64,000 bases of DNA from Ochotona curzoniae (taxonomy: Eukaryota; Chordata; Mammalia; Lagomorpha; Ochotonidae): positions 26,526,501 to 26,590,500 of the forward strand of contig NW_024467106.1 of the NCBI RefSeq assembly GCF_017591425.1. The letters are read 5' to 3'. This document shows, piece after piece, positions 43,875-53,130 of this stretch. Under the pieces are notes generated by a model that worked only from the letters and a program-made list of their open reading frames with translations, was not told where the DNA came from and searched no databases. Position 1 is the stretch's first letter. Each line of letters begins with the position of its first letter. The position numbers were made by a program, and so were the translations under genes.

Positions 43875-43893
43875 AGAACTTATAGATAACAAA

Positions 43894-44045
43894 ATAAGTT
43901 CCCTTTTTTAAGAGTAGCAAAACAACTAGTTTTAAATAGTGATATGAGACCTGAAAAGAAAGAATTATAAGATTGAAGATAGGATTGTAAAACTTCTGGG
44001 TTGTTAAGATCAAAGGCATACTGAATTTATTTATTCATTTATTAC
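43894..44045. other. Intergenic, unassigned
   Basis: No element recognised. Confidence 0.35.
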
Positions 44046-44349
44046 TTTTTTAAAGATTTTTTTTTTTTTTTTTTGGCAAAGAGAGGAGAAGAGACAGAGA
44101 GGAAGATCTTCCCTCCATTGATTTCACTCCCCAAGTGACTGCAACAGCTGGGGTTGTGCCAATCGAAAGCCAAGAGCCAGGAGCCTCCTCCAGATCTCCC
44201 ACATGGGTGCAGGGTCCCAAGGCTTTGGGCCATCCTTTACTGATTTCCCAGGCCATAGGCAGGAGTAGCTGGGATTCAAATCGGCTTCCACATGGGATGC
44301 CGGTGCATACAAGAAGAGAATTTAACCACTGTGCCATAATGCTAGGCCC
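44046..44349 (-). mobile_element. CSINE, antisense
   Basis: T-run, 'gacagagaggaagatcttcc', 'cacatgggtgcagggtccca', terminal 'ccataatgctaggccca'. Confidence 0.86.
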
Positions 44350-44389
44350 AACTCTCCATTTTTCTTCCCTGTTCCTAGTAATCATTTTT

Positions 44390-44470
44390 CTCAAGATTTA
44401 TTTATTTGAGAGGCAGAGTGACAGAGAGAGAGAGAAATACACACATGTACACACCCACACCCACACAGAT
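44390..44470 (-). mobile_element. CSINE tail-side fragment, antisense
   Basis: 'caagatttatttatttgaga' and 'ggcagagtgacagagagaga', then a CA-rich simple stretch. Confidence 0.65.
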
Positions 44471-44529
44471 ATCTTTCTTTTGCTGGTACCCTCCTGAGTG
44501 ATTTTTTAATTCATTATTTTATTTTATTA

Positions 44530-44733
44530 TTTTTAAAGATGTATTTATTTTTATTGGAAAGGCAGATATACAGAGAGAAGGAGACACAGAAATAAAGATC
44601 TTCCATCTGCTTGTTCACTCCCTAAGTGACCGCTACAGCCAGAGCTAGGCAGATGGGACATGAACTGATACCCACATGGGATGCCAACATCACAGGGCAG
44701 AGGGATTAGCTTGTTGCACCACCATGCCAGCCC
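44530..44733 (-). mobile_element. CSINE, antisense, internally deleted
   Basis: 'tattggaaaggcagatatac', 'gaccgctacagccagagcta', then a jump to 'ggcagatgggacatgaactg', and terminal 'accaccatgccagccc'. Confidence 0.85.
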
Positions 44734-44896
44734 ATTTTTGCTTTTATTACTGCAGTTGATGGGAATGTTCTTGCACAAATAGTTTTGTTTATATATGTTT
44801 CCATTTTCCTTCATGATTACCTAAAGATGTTGTCTCCTCCACCCTTCCCCTGCACACAAGAGAGATTTTTCAAATAGTACATGAAGTAAAACTTGG

Positions 44897-45226
44897 CTGG
44901 GCTGGTGCAATGGCTCAGCTAGCTAATCCTTCACCTGTAAGTGCCGGCATTCCAAATAGGTAGCCGTTGGTGTTCCAATTGTTCCACTTCCCATCTAGCC
45001 CCCTACTTAAGTTCTGGAAAGGCAGGGGAGGAAGACTCAATGCCTTGGGACCCTTCACCCATGTGGCAAACCTGGAAGAGGGTCCTGACTCCTGGCTTCA
45101 GTTTGGCTCAGTTCTTGCAGACATTTGGGGAGCGAACCAATAGATGGAAGATCTTTATCTGTCTGTTTCTCCTTCTCTTTATAAATATGCTTTCCAATAA
45201 AATAATCTTTATATTTAAAAAAAACT
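44897..45226 (+). mobile_element. CSINE
   Basis: Head 'ctgggctggtgcaatggctc', 'ggaaaggcaggggaggaaga', tail 'aaaataatctttatattt' then A-run. Confidence 0.86.
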
Positions 45227-45229
45227 CTT

Positions 45230-45314
45230 AAGTTTCAAAACTTTTGCACCAAAATAAACTTATTTTTAAATCCCTTTTTCTTTTCTCACAGACTTTTTGA
45301 AGTAATTCTCCTTT
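45230..45314. mobile_element. Mariner-type fragment, copy B
   Basis: 'ttgcaccaaaataaactta' and 'gactttttgaagtaattctc' match copy A (37837-37915). The left end is lost at the CSINE tail. Confidence 0.45.
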
Positions 45315-45459
45315 TGTCTAAACTTTAGTCAGATTTGTGAGTTCCTTCTGACCATTTCCAGTCTTGAGCTTCCTTCTCTGTCCTTGCAGAATCTAGTTTG
45401 AACAACAATCCTATTGGGTTAGTTTAGTGAAAATCTTTCACATTTGGTATATGACTACT

Positions 45460-45768
45460 CTTTTTGAAGATTTATTTGTTTTTGTTTGAAAGGCAAATCG
45501 ATGGACAGGGGGTGAAAAGAGATTTTGCATCTAGTGGTTCATTCCCCAAATGCCCTTAGCTGATCCAAAGCTGGGAGCCAGGAGCTTCTTCCAGGTCTCC
45601 CATTCGGGTGCAGGGTCCCACGAATTTGAGCCATCCTCCACTGCTTTCTCAGGTGATAAGCAAGGAGTGGGCTTGGAAGTGGAGCAGACGGAACAGGAAC
45701 TGGCACTCATACAGGATACTATCATGTAGCCAGAGGATTTACCTCTTACCACCATTGCCTGGGCCCTG
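45460..45768 (-). mobile_element. CSINE, antisense
   Basis: 'tttgaagatttatttgtttt', 'gggagccaggagcttcttcc', terminal 'accaccattgcctgggccc'. Confidence 0.86.
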
Positions 45769-46199
45769 TGACTACTCTTGATACCTTATTACCCTGACCT
45801 GCCTTTATCAATAATTCTGTCAAGTCTGTTTAGTTATAAATCCTTGTTCTTGATGCTTTTGCTCAGTGGTTTTTCACCCACCGACACCCCTCAAATCCTG
45901 CCCTGTGATTTGGTTATAAATCCATGATTGTCCTTAGAGTTAAATCAAATCTTTCTCCATAGTGAGACCCTCTTGCACTTATTTCTATTCCTATCCACGT
46001 CCCCTTCAATCAAGTCTGCCCTACCATCTTTAACTTGTGTCAGCAGTAACTTTTTCCTGTGGTTGCTTTGCTTGACTAAGTATCCTTGAATAGTCTGTAC
46101 AATACAAATGATTTTATTCAGACTGTTTGAATTTATAGCTTCCTACTCAGTATTTTTCATTTCTGGAGAATTATCTTTTGGTGGGGGTGGGGGTAGGGT
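45769..46199. other. Intergenic, unassigned
   Basis: A G-rich patch at 46181-46200. No gene. Confidence 0.35.
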
Positions 46200-46495
46200 G
46201 GAATGTGCATTGTGGTTCATTGGGTTAAGTTACTGCTTGGGACAATTCCCATTCCATGTCAAAGTGTGAGCTCAAGGCTCTGTTTTTCCTGAGCTCCAGC
46301 TTCCAAGTAATGCACCATGAAAGCAGCAGGTACTTGACTCCCTGCCATTCATGTGGAGGATGGACAGAGTTCTTGGCTCCTGGCTTCAGCCACAGCTGTT
46401 TGGGAACCATTTGGGGAGTTAGCCACCAGAGGAAAGATCTCTGTATTTCTCGTTGTCTCTCCATCGCTCTGTCTTTCAAATAAAGAAAATCAGTA
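46200..46495 (+). mobile_element. CSINE, older
   Basis: Head 'ggaatgtgcattgtggttca', 'catgtggaggatggacagag', tail 'tgtctttcaaataaagaaaa'. Confidence 0.8.
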
Positions 46496-46905
46496 ATTTT
46501 TATTTTAAATAGCTTTTCTAAAGAAGCCAGATTGTCTTGCTTAATTTCCGAGATCCAGATTCTGCAGATTGCATTGCCATGGTATAATTTAATAGCTCCT
46601 CTGTCCTTAATTTCCAGTAATTGGTAGTTAGGTCTACGCCTGATCAAATGCAGTTTTGATTTTTTTTCCTAAGATTTTTAAAATGGTACAATGTGTACTT
46701 TTCTAAGATTCTCTGTGACTTAAGCAAGTAATAATCAACCCTGTCTAGATTCATTTCTTTACTGGCAGTTTATTTTCTCCCACACAAATTCTCTATTTCG
46801 CATAGATAATAGAGAAGAATGTAAATTGTACCAATGAATGCCTATTTGCATACTAATAAATATCAGTAATTTGAGTATATGGTACCTGCATTTTAAAAAG
46901 ATTCT
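46496..46905. other. Intergenic, unassigned
   Basis: No element or gene recognised. Confidence 0.35.
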
Positions 46906-47180
46906 TCCAGCCAGCATTGTGGCATACAGGTTAAGTCCCTGTCTGTAATGCCAGCATCCCATGTGGACACCAGCTTGAGTACTGGCTGCTCTACTTCCAA
47001 CGCGAAGCTCTCAGGTAAAGGACCTGGGAAGGCAGGGGATGGCCAAGTCCTTGGGCCTCTGCACCCACATGGGAGACCTGGTAGAAGACCCTGGCTCCTG
47101 GCTTTGGCCTGGCTCAGTCTCAGATATGTCTTAACATAACAAATGCCTACCCCTAAAAACACTAATAATAAAAATTAAAG
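46906..47180 (+). mobile_element. CSINE (tail-to-tail partner)
   Basis: Head 'ccagccagcattgtggcata', 'atgccagcatcccatgtgga', a shortened end near 'aataataaaaattaaagag'. Confidence 0.82.
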
Positions 47181-47183
47181 AGT

Positions 47184-47350
47184 TTTTGAATATTTATTTT
47201 ACTTATTTGAAGGGAAGCTACACATAAAAAAGGAAGATGCAAACAGAGAGAGCAATCTTTCATCCTGAAATGATTGCAATGGCTTAGAGTGGGCTATGCC
47301 AAAGCTAGGAGCCTAGAATTCCGTTTGAATCTCCCACCTGGGTGGCTGGG
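47184..47350 (-). mobile_element. CSINE, antisense, truncated (tail-to-tail partner)
   Basis: 'ttttacttatttgaagggaa', 'gcaaacagagagagcaatct', ending about 'cccacctgggtggctggga'. Confidence 0.72.
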
Positions 47351-47389
47351 ACTCAATGGAGTAGTCACAGGATGTGGTTAAGAACTTGC

Positions 47390-47747
47390 ATTATTTTTAA
47401 CATATTGTTTACTCAATACTATGTCAATTAATACCATAACATAGTATATTGTTGCTGATGTCATGTTGGGGCTTTTGATTGATTGGGATTTTACTCTGTG
47501 GGCTCTACCTTCAGACCAGAGAAGGTCTCCCCAAGAAGCTGTTTAACTTATCTGGACAATAAGATGCTGGACTCTCTGCTTGGTATATGCTTACAATGAA
47601 GGAATCTCAATTGAACTTGAACTGTGGTTATGCAGCAAGGTGGAAGAATCCACCATGGGGGGAGGGTTATTGGAGGGGTGGGGGGAATCCCAGTACCTAT
47701 AAAACTGTGTCACATAATACAATGTTATTAATAAAAAAATAAAAACT
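47390..47747 (+). mobile_element. L1-like 3' UTR with G-rich tract and tail
   Basis: Ends 'gaatcccagtacctataaaa', 'ctgtgtcacataatacaatg', 'ttattaataaaaaaataaaa', preceded by a G-rich tract (47657-47688). The last 95 bp match 30098-30195 closely. The upstream ~260 bp is likely more of the same 3' UTR. Confidence 0.6.
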
Positions 47748-48587
47748 ACCCTCGGTGCTGAGATTGTTGGGCTAGATCATCCATGGGGATTTGAATATTA
47801 ACCTGGCAATTTCTGGTTCTTCTTGTGAATTCAAGGGATGCTTATCTAAATCTCAACATACCCTTTATTCACTCTCTGGCTAACCAGGTTTCTGCCTTGT
47901 GGGTGGCTCCCTGCTGGCTTCTGCTAATGGGCTGCCTGCACAGGAAGATTGGGAGAACAGAGGAGGAAGACAGATTGCCCTTAATTCTTCATCATGCCTT
48001 GTTCCTGTCAGCATCACCTGAGGTTCCAGAGCAGCAGTTGGTTCTAGTTTGCAGTTTTCCTAACTCTTTAGGAAGTACTCTCTCAGAGACAACAAACACT
48101 GCACCTCTTCCCAACACTGGAGGTCAGACCCCTCCCTCGGTAGGTTCCATCTCTACCCTTTCAAGTTTAAATATTCCCCCACTGCTTGCGTTGGTTCCCC
48201 CAACTCCACAGTAGCAGCTACTTTCTGTTCTTTTTTCCGTGTGACATCTTCGTGTCCTCCTTTATTCCTTTTTATTTCTTGAGCACCTAGTTAGCAATTA
48301 TTTTCATTCAATTTTGTTTGTTAAAAAATGATTGGCTTATTTCAAAATTTATTGTTTATAATAAAATTGGCATCTCTCTGTAACAAAACAAACAAACCAA
48401 AACAGACATTATTTCTCTTTGCTGCATGGACCTTAAGTGATGCTGTTGAATTTGTTGGTATTGCCAAAGAATACTTGCATGTGGTGACATTAAAATTTTT
48501 TGTCTATTCATATTTCATTATTTTTCCTTTTGTTTTATTCTTTAAAAACAATTGTATGTGTATCTTTTTGTGCTTTTCAAAAATTTT
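47748..48587. other. Intergenic, unassigned; open frame of doubtful meaning
   Basis: A plus-strand frame stays open from about 47825 to 48214 (129 codons, no ATG until inside it). It has no recognisable domain. Otherwise AT-rich. Confidence 0.35.
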
Positions 48588-48772
48588 TTTAAACCATTTA
48601 TTTATTGATTTGAAAAGCAGAATTACAGAGAAGGAGAGGCAGAGACAAGGGCAGATAAATGTATTCCATCTGCTGAGTCACTCCCTACTTGGCCGCAATG
48701 GCCAAATCTGGGTGGCTCTTCCCATTCTGTATATCTGCTTTCAAATAAAAATAAATAAAATCTTTGACAAAA
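48588..48772 (-). mobile_element. Rearranged CSINE pieces
   Basis: An antisense piece ('ttatttattgatttgaaaag' to 'ggccgcaatggccaaatctg') is fused to a plus-strand tail piece ('tatctgctttcaaataaaaa', 'taaataaaatctttgac'). Confidence 0.7.
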
Positions 48773-48919
48773 AGAAATTGTTGATGCTTCTAAGCATAGA
48801 CAAAGAGGAGCAATTTTTCTCTCCTTTGACTTCGCAATAAAAGATAAATAAATCTTTTTAAAAAGTAACAATTTTTCAGCAATGAAGTACAGACATGTAT
48901 GGACTTAAGTCTTGCTAGC

Positions 48920-49330
48920 TATAATGGGTTGACTTGTGTCTCCCCCACCCCTCCTAATGGGTAGAAGTTGTAATTTCTTGTACCACAGAAAGTGACTTTT
49001 TTGTAAGTACATAGGCCATTAAGTTAAAATGAGGTCATTAGGGCAGCCAGGATCCATTATCACTGGTACTCATTTTAAAAACAGGAAATTTAGACACAGA
49101 CATGCACTAGAAGGAAGATAATAATACTAAGACATAGAGAAACAGCAGTTGCAAGGAATGTCAAAGGCTACCAACACAGAGAACAGATTTCCCTCAGAGG
49201 AAAAGAACTCCTCCCCCAACATCTCTACCTTCGTTTCAGACTAAGTTCTCCAGTGCTGAGAGCCAATGAACTGCTGTTATCTGAGCCATCCTGATAATCA
49301 AACTTTGGTTACCTAGCCCCAGCAAACAAA
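48920..49330 (+). mobile_element. Ancient interspersed repeat, same type as 6055-6388
   Basis: 'ataatgggttgacttgtgtc', 'taaaatgaggtcattagggc', 'aggaaatttagacacagaca', 'cagcagttgcaaggaatgtc' follow the order of an old MaLR/L1M-type repeat. Family name unsettled. Confidence 0.5.
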
Positions 49331-49466
49331 TTTACTGGCTTGAATTGCTAGTGGGACAAAGTTTTGGAAGAGAGTATTCCATACAGATGGTAGATACTTA
49401 AGTACTTGTAAAATCAGCTACTAAACTCCAGGTTCATTAGTGAGAAACTGAATCAAAAGTGGGGGT

Positions 49467-49792
49467 TTGGGGCCAGTGCAATGGCTCAATTGGCTAATAC
49501 TCCCATTATAAGTGTTAGCATCCCATACGGGCACTAGTTCATTCCTGGCTGCTCCACTTCCTAGCCAGCTCCCTGCCTGTGACCTGGAAGAGCAGTCAAG
49601 GATGGCTCAAAGCTTTGGGACCCTGCACCCACATGGGAAACCTGGAGACAGGACCCTGGTTCCTGGTTTTGGATCAGCTCAGCTTTGGCTGTTACAACCA
49701 CTTGAATGAACCAGTGGATATAAGATTTTTTCTGTCTCTCATTCTCTCTGTAATTCTGCCTTTTCAATAAAAATACATAAATCTTTTAAAAA
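49467..49792 (+). mobile_element. CSINE
   Basis: Head 'tttggggccagtgcaatggc', 'gcatcccatacgggcactag', tail 'aaatacataaatcttttaaa'. Confidence 0.88.
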
Positions 49793-50099
49793 CAAGTGGA
49801 GGTGTGACTTCATTGCAGATGTTCTGATATTAGATGGAGTGCCTTGAGTGGTGGCTCAATCCTTTGTGCCACACAACTGCCATATATGCTTATTATTCAT
49901 CCAAAGCTTTTAAGCAAATACCCCTTGTTAGTACTGAGTTTACTACTTACAGCTGGATAAAACCTGTCTTTGTATACCTACTTTTTGTTGATTTCTGGTT
50001 TTTTTGTACATACTTTTTTTTTAAGTGTTAAACTAGAGTTAGCAGATCGGCAACCTTTTCATAGCATTTTGTTGGATCACATAGTGTTTTAAAATTAGG
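49793..50099. other. Intergenic, unassigned
   Basis: No element or gene recognised. Confidence 0.35.
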
Positions 50100-50433
50100 G
50101 GGTGGACCCAGCGTGGTAGCTCAGCAGCTAAAGTCCTTGCCTTGCATGTGCCAGGATTCATAGGGGGCCAGTTCTCATCCAGCTCTCTGCTGGTTTCCTC
50201 CCCAGATGGCTGTAATGGCTGGAGCTGGGCCAGCTGAAACCAGCAGCCAGGACCTCGGGTTCTTCCACATGAATGGCAGTGGCCCAAGCACGCAGACCAT
50301 CTCTGCTTCTTTTCCCAGGCCATTAGCAGGGAGGTGGATTACAAATGGAGAGCTGGGACACACACTGGCACTTCCATGGAATGCTGGCTTTGTAGGCAAT
50401 AGCTTTACCCTTTATGCCACAGTGACACTCCTA
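50100..50433. mobile_element. Chimeric CSINE: plus-strand head joined to antisense body
   Basis: 50100-50190 is a plus-strand CSINE head ('ggtggacccagcgtggtagc', 'ccagctctctgctgg'). From 50190 to 50433 the order reverses ('ctccccagatggctgtaatg' to 'ttatgccacagtgacactcc'). Confidence 0.75.
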
Positions 50434-50704
50434 GGTGGTGATTTTAATGAAGCAGTCAGTGTAGATCTCTGGAAAAAATGTATTTTAGCAGACTTATGAG
50501 AGGGGAGGGAGTTAACCAAGAAGTTCATGGTGTTTCAGGCAAATGAAAATGCTAACACAATGTTCCAAGAGTAGTCATGCATTGCCTGTGTTTGGGGAAG
50601 GCAATGAAGCAGGTGTGGCTGGAGCACAATGGAAAAAGGGGGGATGAGAAGAGGAATGCTCACAGTCTGCGCCAAGTATTGCAGACCTTTCAAGTAAGGC
50701 AAAT

Positions 50705-51320
50705 GAAGAAAAGTGTGAGATGCTTTCACTTATATTTGGAACATTAAAAAGTTGAACATTGGAAGTACAGCATGGGTAAAATTGTGCTTAATAGAGGTTC
50801 AGAGTGTTGAAATAAGGTAGGGGTGGAGAAAGAGTGGTTAATGAGTCAGGGTTACAGTTGCAAAGGAAAAATAGCTTGTTTTTCTGCAATGGCCAGAGCT
50901 GAGCCATATGGAAGTCAGGAGCTCTCTCACGTGGGGTACTGGGTTCCGAGGCGCTGGACCGTCCTCTACTGCTTTCCCAGGCCATAAGCAGGAGCTGGAT
51001 GGGGTACACGAACCAGTGTCCAAATGGGATGGTGATGCTTGCAGACAGAGGATTAGCCAGTTGTGCCATCACACCAGCCCTGAGAAAGAACTTGTAATGT
51101 TCTAGAACTAAGTAGGAAAACTATGGATGGTAACAACTAAACGTTTATGTACAAAGTGGTACTACTGAGGATTTTGAATGTTTCCAACACAAAGAAACGA
51201 TAAATGTTTGAGGTAATGGATGTGCCAATTACCCTGATATGATCATTGCCCATTGTACACTGATGTGTCACATTGTACCCTGTAAATATAGACGAGTGTA
51301 TGGTTCAGTCAAAAATAAAT
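50705..51320 (+). mobile_element. L1 (L1M type) 3' end, split by a CSINE
   Basis: Sense-order L1 3' phrases before the SINE ('tcacttatatttggaacatt', 'gagtcagggttacagttgca') continue after it ('aatgttctagaactaagtag', 'tttgaggtaatggatgtgcc', 'acattgtaccctgtaaatat', 'agtcaaaaataaattggc'). Confidence 0.72.
50883..51079 (-). mobile_element. CSINE, antisense, tail missing, inside the L1
   Basis: 'caatggccagagctgagcca', 'gctttcccaggccataagca', terminal 'gccatcacaccagccct'. Confidence 0.8.
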
Positions 51321-51329
51321 TGGCTGGAT

Positions 51330-52430
51330 CACAGTGGAGTGAGAAAGATGGTGTTAAGTAGGGGGAGTCAAGATGTGTTTGATGGTAGAGGGAAGAGAAT
51401 TTTCTACTGGATTAGAGGTGGTGTGACAGAAGAAGCCATTGTAAGGCTCTGATAAACACAAGGATGAACTTGCTCTTGGAGAGTACAAATTTGTAGGAGG
51501 GTAGATTTCATGGAGTAAATCAGGAGTTTAGTATTGAACATGCAGAGCTTGTAGAGTATATTTAGATAACCAAAGCCTATCTTGAATAAGTCGTTAAATA
51601 GGAGCCTAGACTTTACAGTGTATGTCTGGCTGGTAATAGACATTTCTTCTGATCTAGTCTCACAGCCACATTTGCTGCATAATACTGACTCCTAAATGTT
51701 AGTACTAAGTGAATCCTAGGCATATTGTTGTGTTGTGGTTGTGCTGCCAGGAAGAGAGGTTTCTGGAACTCCTTTATGCCTGATTATAGAGCGGGAATGT
51801 AGTTTCTACTGTAGAGTAGGCTGCAGTTTGGATGGTTGGGTCTCTGAGACTTACAGTATTGTTTGGACTCTTCATCTGTTGTATGGAGGTCAATCTAACA
51901 TGTCTTACACTTGCTAAACTGAAGACAAATAGGAACGGAGATACGAACTCTGGTCCTGTGGCACTTCTATGCCACCATGTTAGTCTTTGGCAAGGCTATA
52001 TTCCAGAGGCTCACTTCTCTTGTTTTCTCATCTCTTCTCTAGGCATTTAATTTCTTGCTTAATTTACTTGGGACTGGGACCCACTTAATTTCAGTAGCAG
52101 AAAGTACATGCTTAGAAATGGAAATATCAGGGAAAATGATGGACTAGGATTTAGATCCAGCTACTAGGTGCATTTCCTTTTCACCCTTGAATAAGTAATT
52201 CTCATCTGCTCCTTCTTGGCATAGGTCAGTGTCCTCAGGAATTTTATCCTCTTTGTAGTTTCAAACTTTTTAACCCTTTTCAATCTAGCTCAACTCTTTG
52301 GTACTCTTCTCCGAATGGGGCAGTCTGCCCTAAGGGGAGGAGAAAAAGGCGTGCACTTCACTCCCTTTGACCCGTGCCACACCCCCCGAGATGCAGGCCT
52401 GACAGGTGCTGGTGGCACAAAGTGAGGGAC
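51330..52430. other. Upstream flank of TEX10, no gene
   Basis: Single-copy-looking DNA without a recognised repeat. GC content rises only after about 52320. Confidence 0.4.
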
Positions 52431-52667
52431 ACGCTTTTTTTTGTCCTGGGCAGCTCCAGTGCTCCGCTTCCCCTCCCGGGCCTGCACGCGGGGAGGGGCT
52501 TCCGGGGGCGGGGCCTGTGCTCCCGGGGGTGGGGCCTGTGCTCCGGTCCCACGCCTCTCCGGCTGCTCGGGGGCGCTTCCGGGGGGCGGGACCTGCCAAT
52601 TGCGGGGCGGGGCCTACCGCTCCCGCCCCGGCCCCGCCCCCTGGCTGCGCGCGGCTGCGGGCCGCGG

Positions 52668-52675
52668 TCACGTGA
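52668..52675. promoter_or_regulatory. TCACGTGA E-box in the TEX10 promoter
   Basis: Perfect 8-bp palindrome around CACGTG in the context 'gtcacgtgat'. This is a high-affinity type of site for USF, MYC/MAX or MiT/TFE bHLH-Zip factors. It lies about 30-120 bp upstream of the probable start zone. MYC-type control would suit a ribosome-biogenesis gene, but this is inference. Confidence 0.65.
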
Positions 52676-52739
52676 TCGCGGCGCGGCGGGGGAGGGGCCC
52701 TGATTTCCGGGCGGCGGAAGGAGACGCGGCCGCGTGAGG

Positions 52740-52876
52740 ACCAGGCGATTTGAAAACACGCTGCGGGAGATAGGAGTCCGAGGCCAGTGGTCCACGCCGC
52801 TGCCCTGTGGGCTTCTGCCTGCGCACTCTTCGCCTCGGTCGCCTCGTTCGGGCTCTGCTCGCTGCCGAGCCCTCGG
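52740..52876 (+). other. TEX10: TEX10 exon 1 (5' UTR), start approximate
   Basis: Ends at the donor CTCGG|GTGAGT, last exonic base 52876. Non-coding. The 5' edge is not fixed by the sequence. The intron to exon 2 is about 3.2 kb (52877-56111). Confidence 0.65.
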
Positions 52877-53130
52877 GTGAGTCGGGCCAGGCCCTCCCGG
52901 GGCGCGGGACGGCGCGCGGGATCGTGGCGTCCCGGTGTGCGGCCCTGGCTGGCGGGCCGGCTCCGGCGCGGGTGTGTGCGGCCCCAGGCTTCCCGGCCGC
53001 GGCGTCCCTCGGCTGCAGGACCTGGGTCCTGAGCCCTACAGGTGACTAGTAAGGCCGGTTCGCGCGGTTTCGGGTCTCCCGAGAGTTTGAGACCGGGTTG
53101 TGTCGCGGGCCCTCCACTTCGCCCACCGGG

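Larger units (their letters stand above)
52450..53130 (+). promoter_or_regulatory. TEX10: TEX10 CpG-island promoter
   Basis: CpG-dense and TATA-less. GC boxes at 52505-52513, 52581-52590 and 52602-52612, with reversed copies at 52621-52640. A CCAAT box is at 52596-52600. A direct duplication of a ~21-bp GC-box unit lies at 52502-52543. ETS-type motifs TTTCCGG (52704-52710) and CGGAAG (52714-52719) mark the likely initiation zone, about 52700-52790. The assignment to TEX10 follows from the exon 1 donor at 52877. Confidence 0.82.

Noticed and set aside
43840..43895. Functional U2 snRNA gene
   Set aside because: Only about 34 nt remain; no Sm site, no 3' stem-loops, no snRNA promoter elements.
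47825..48214. 129-codon plus-strand open frame
   Set aside because: It opens at a GTG, has no recognisable domain or splice context, and sits just after a retroelement tail. I could not support it as a gene; a homology search would be decisive.
52330..53049. Overlapping frames in the TEX10 CpG island, including ones starting at ATG
   Set aside because: Same GC-content artefact; promoter and 5' UTR region. The real start is at 56121 in exon 2.
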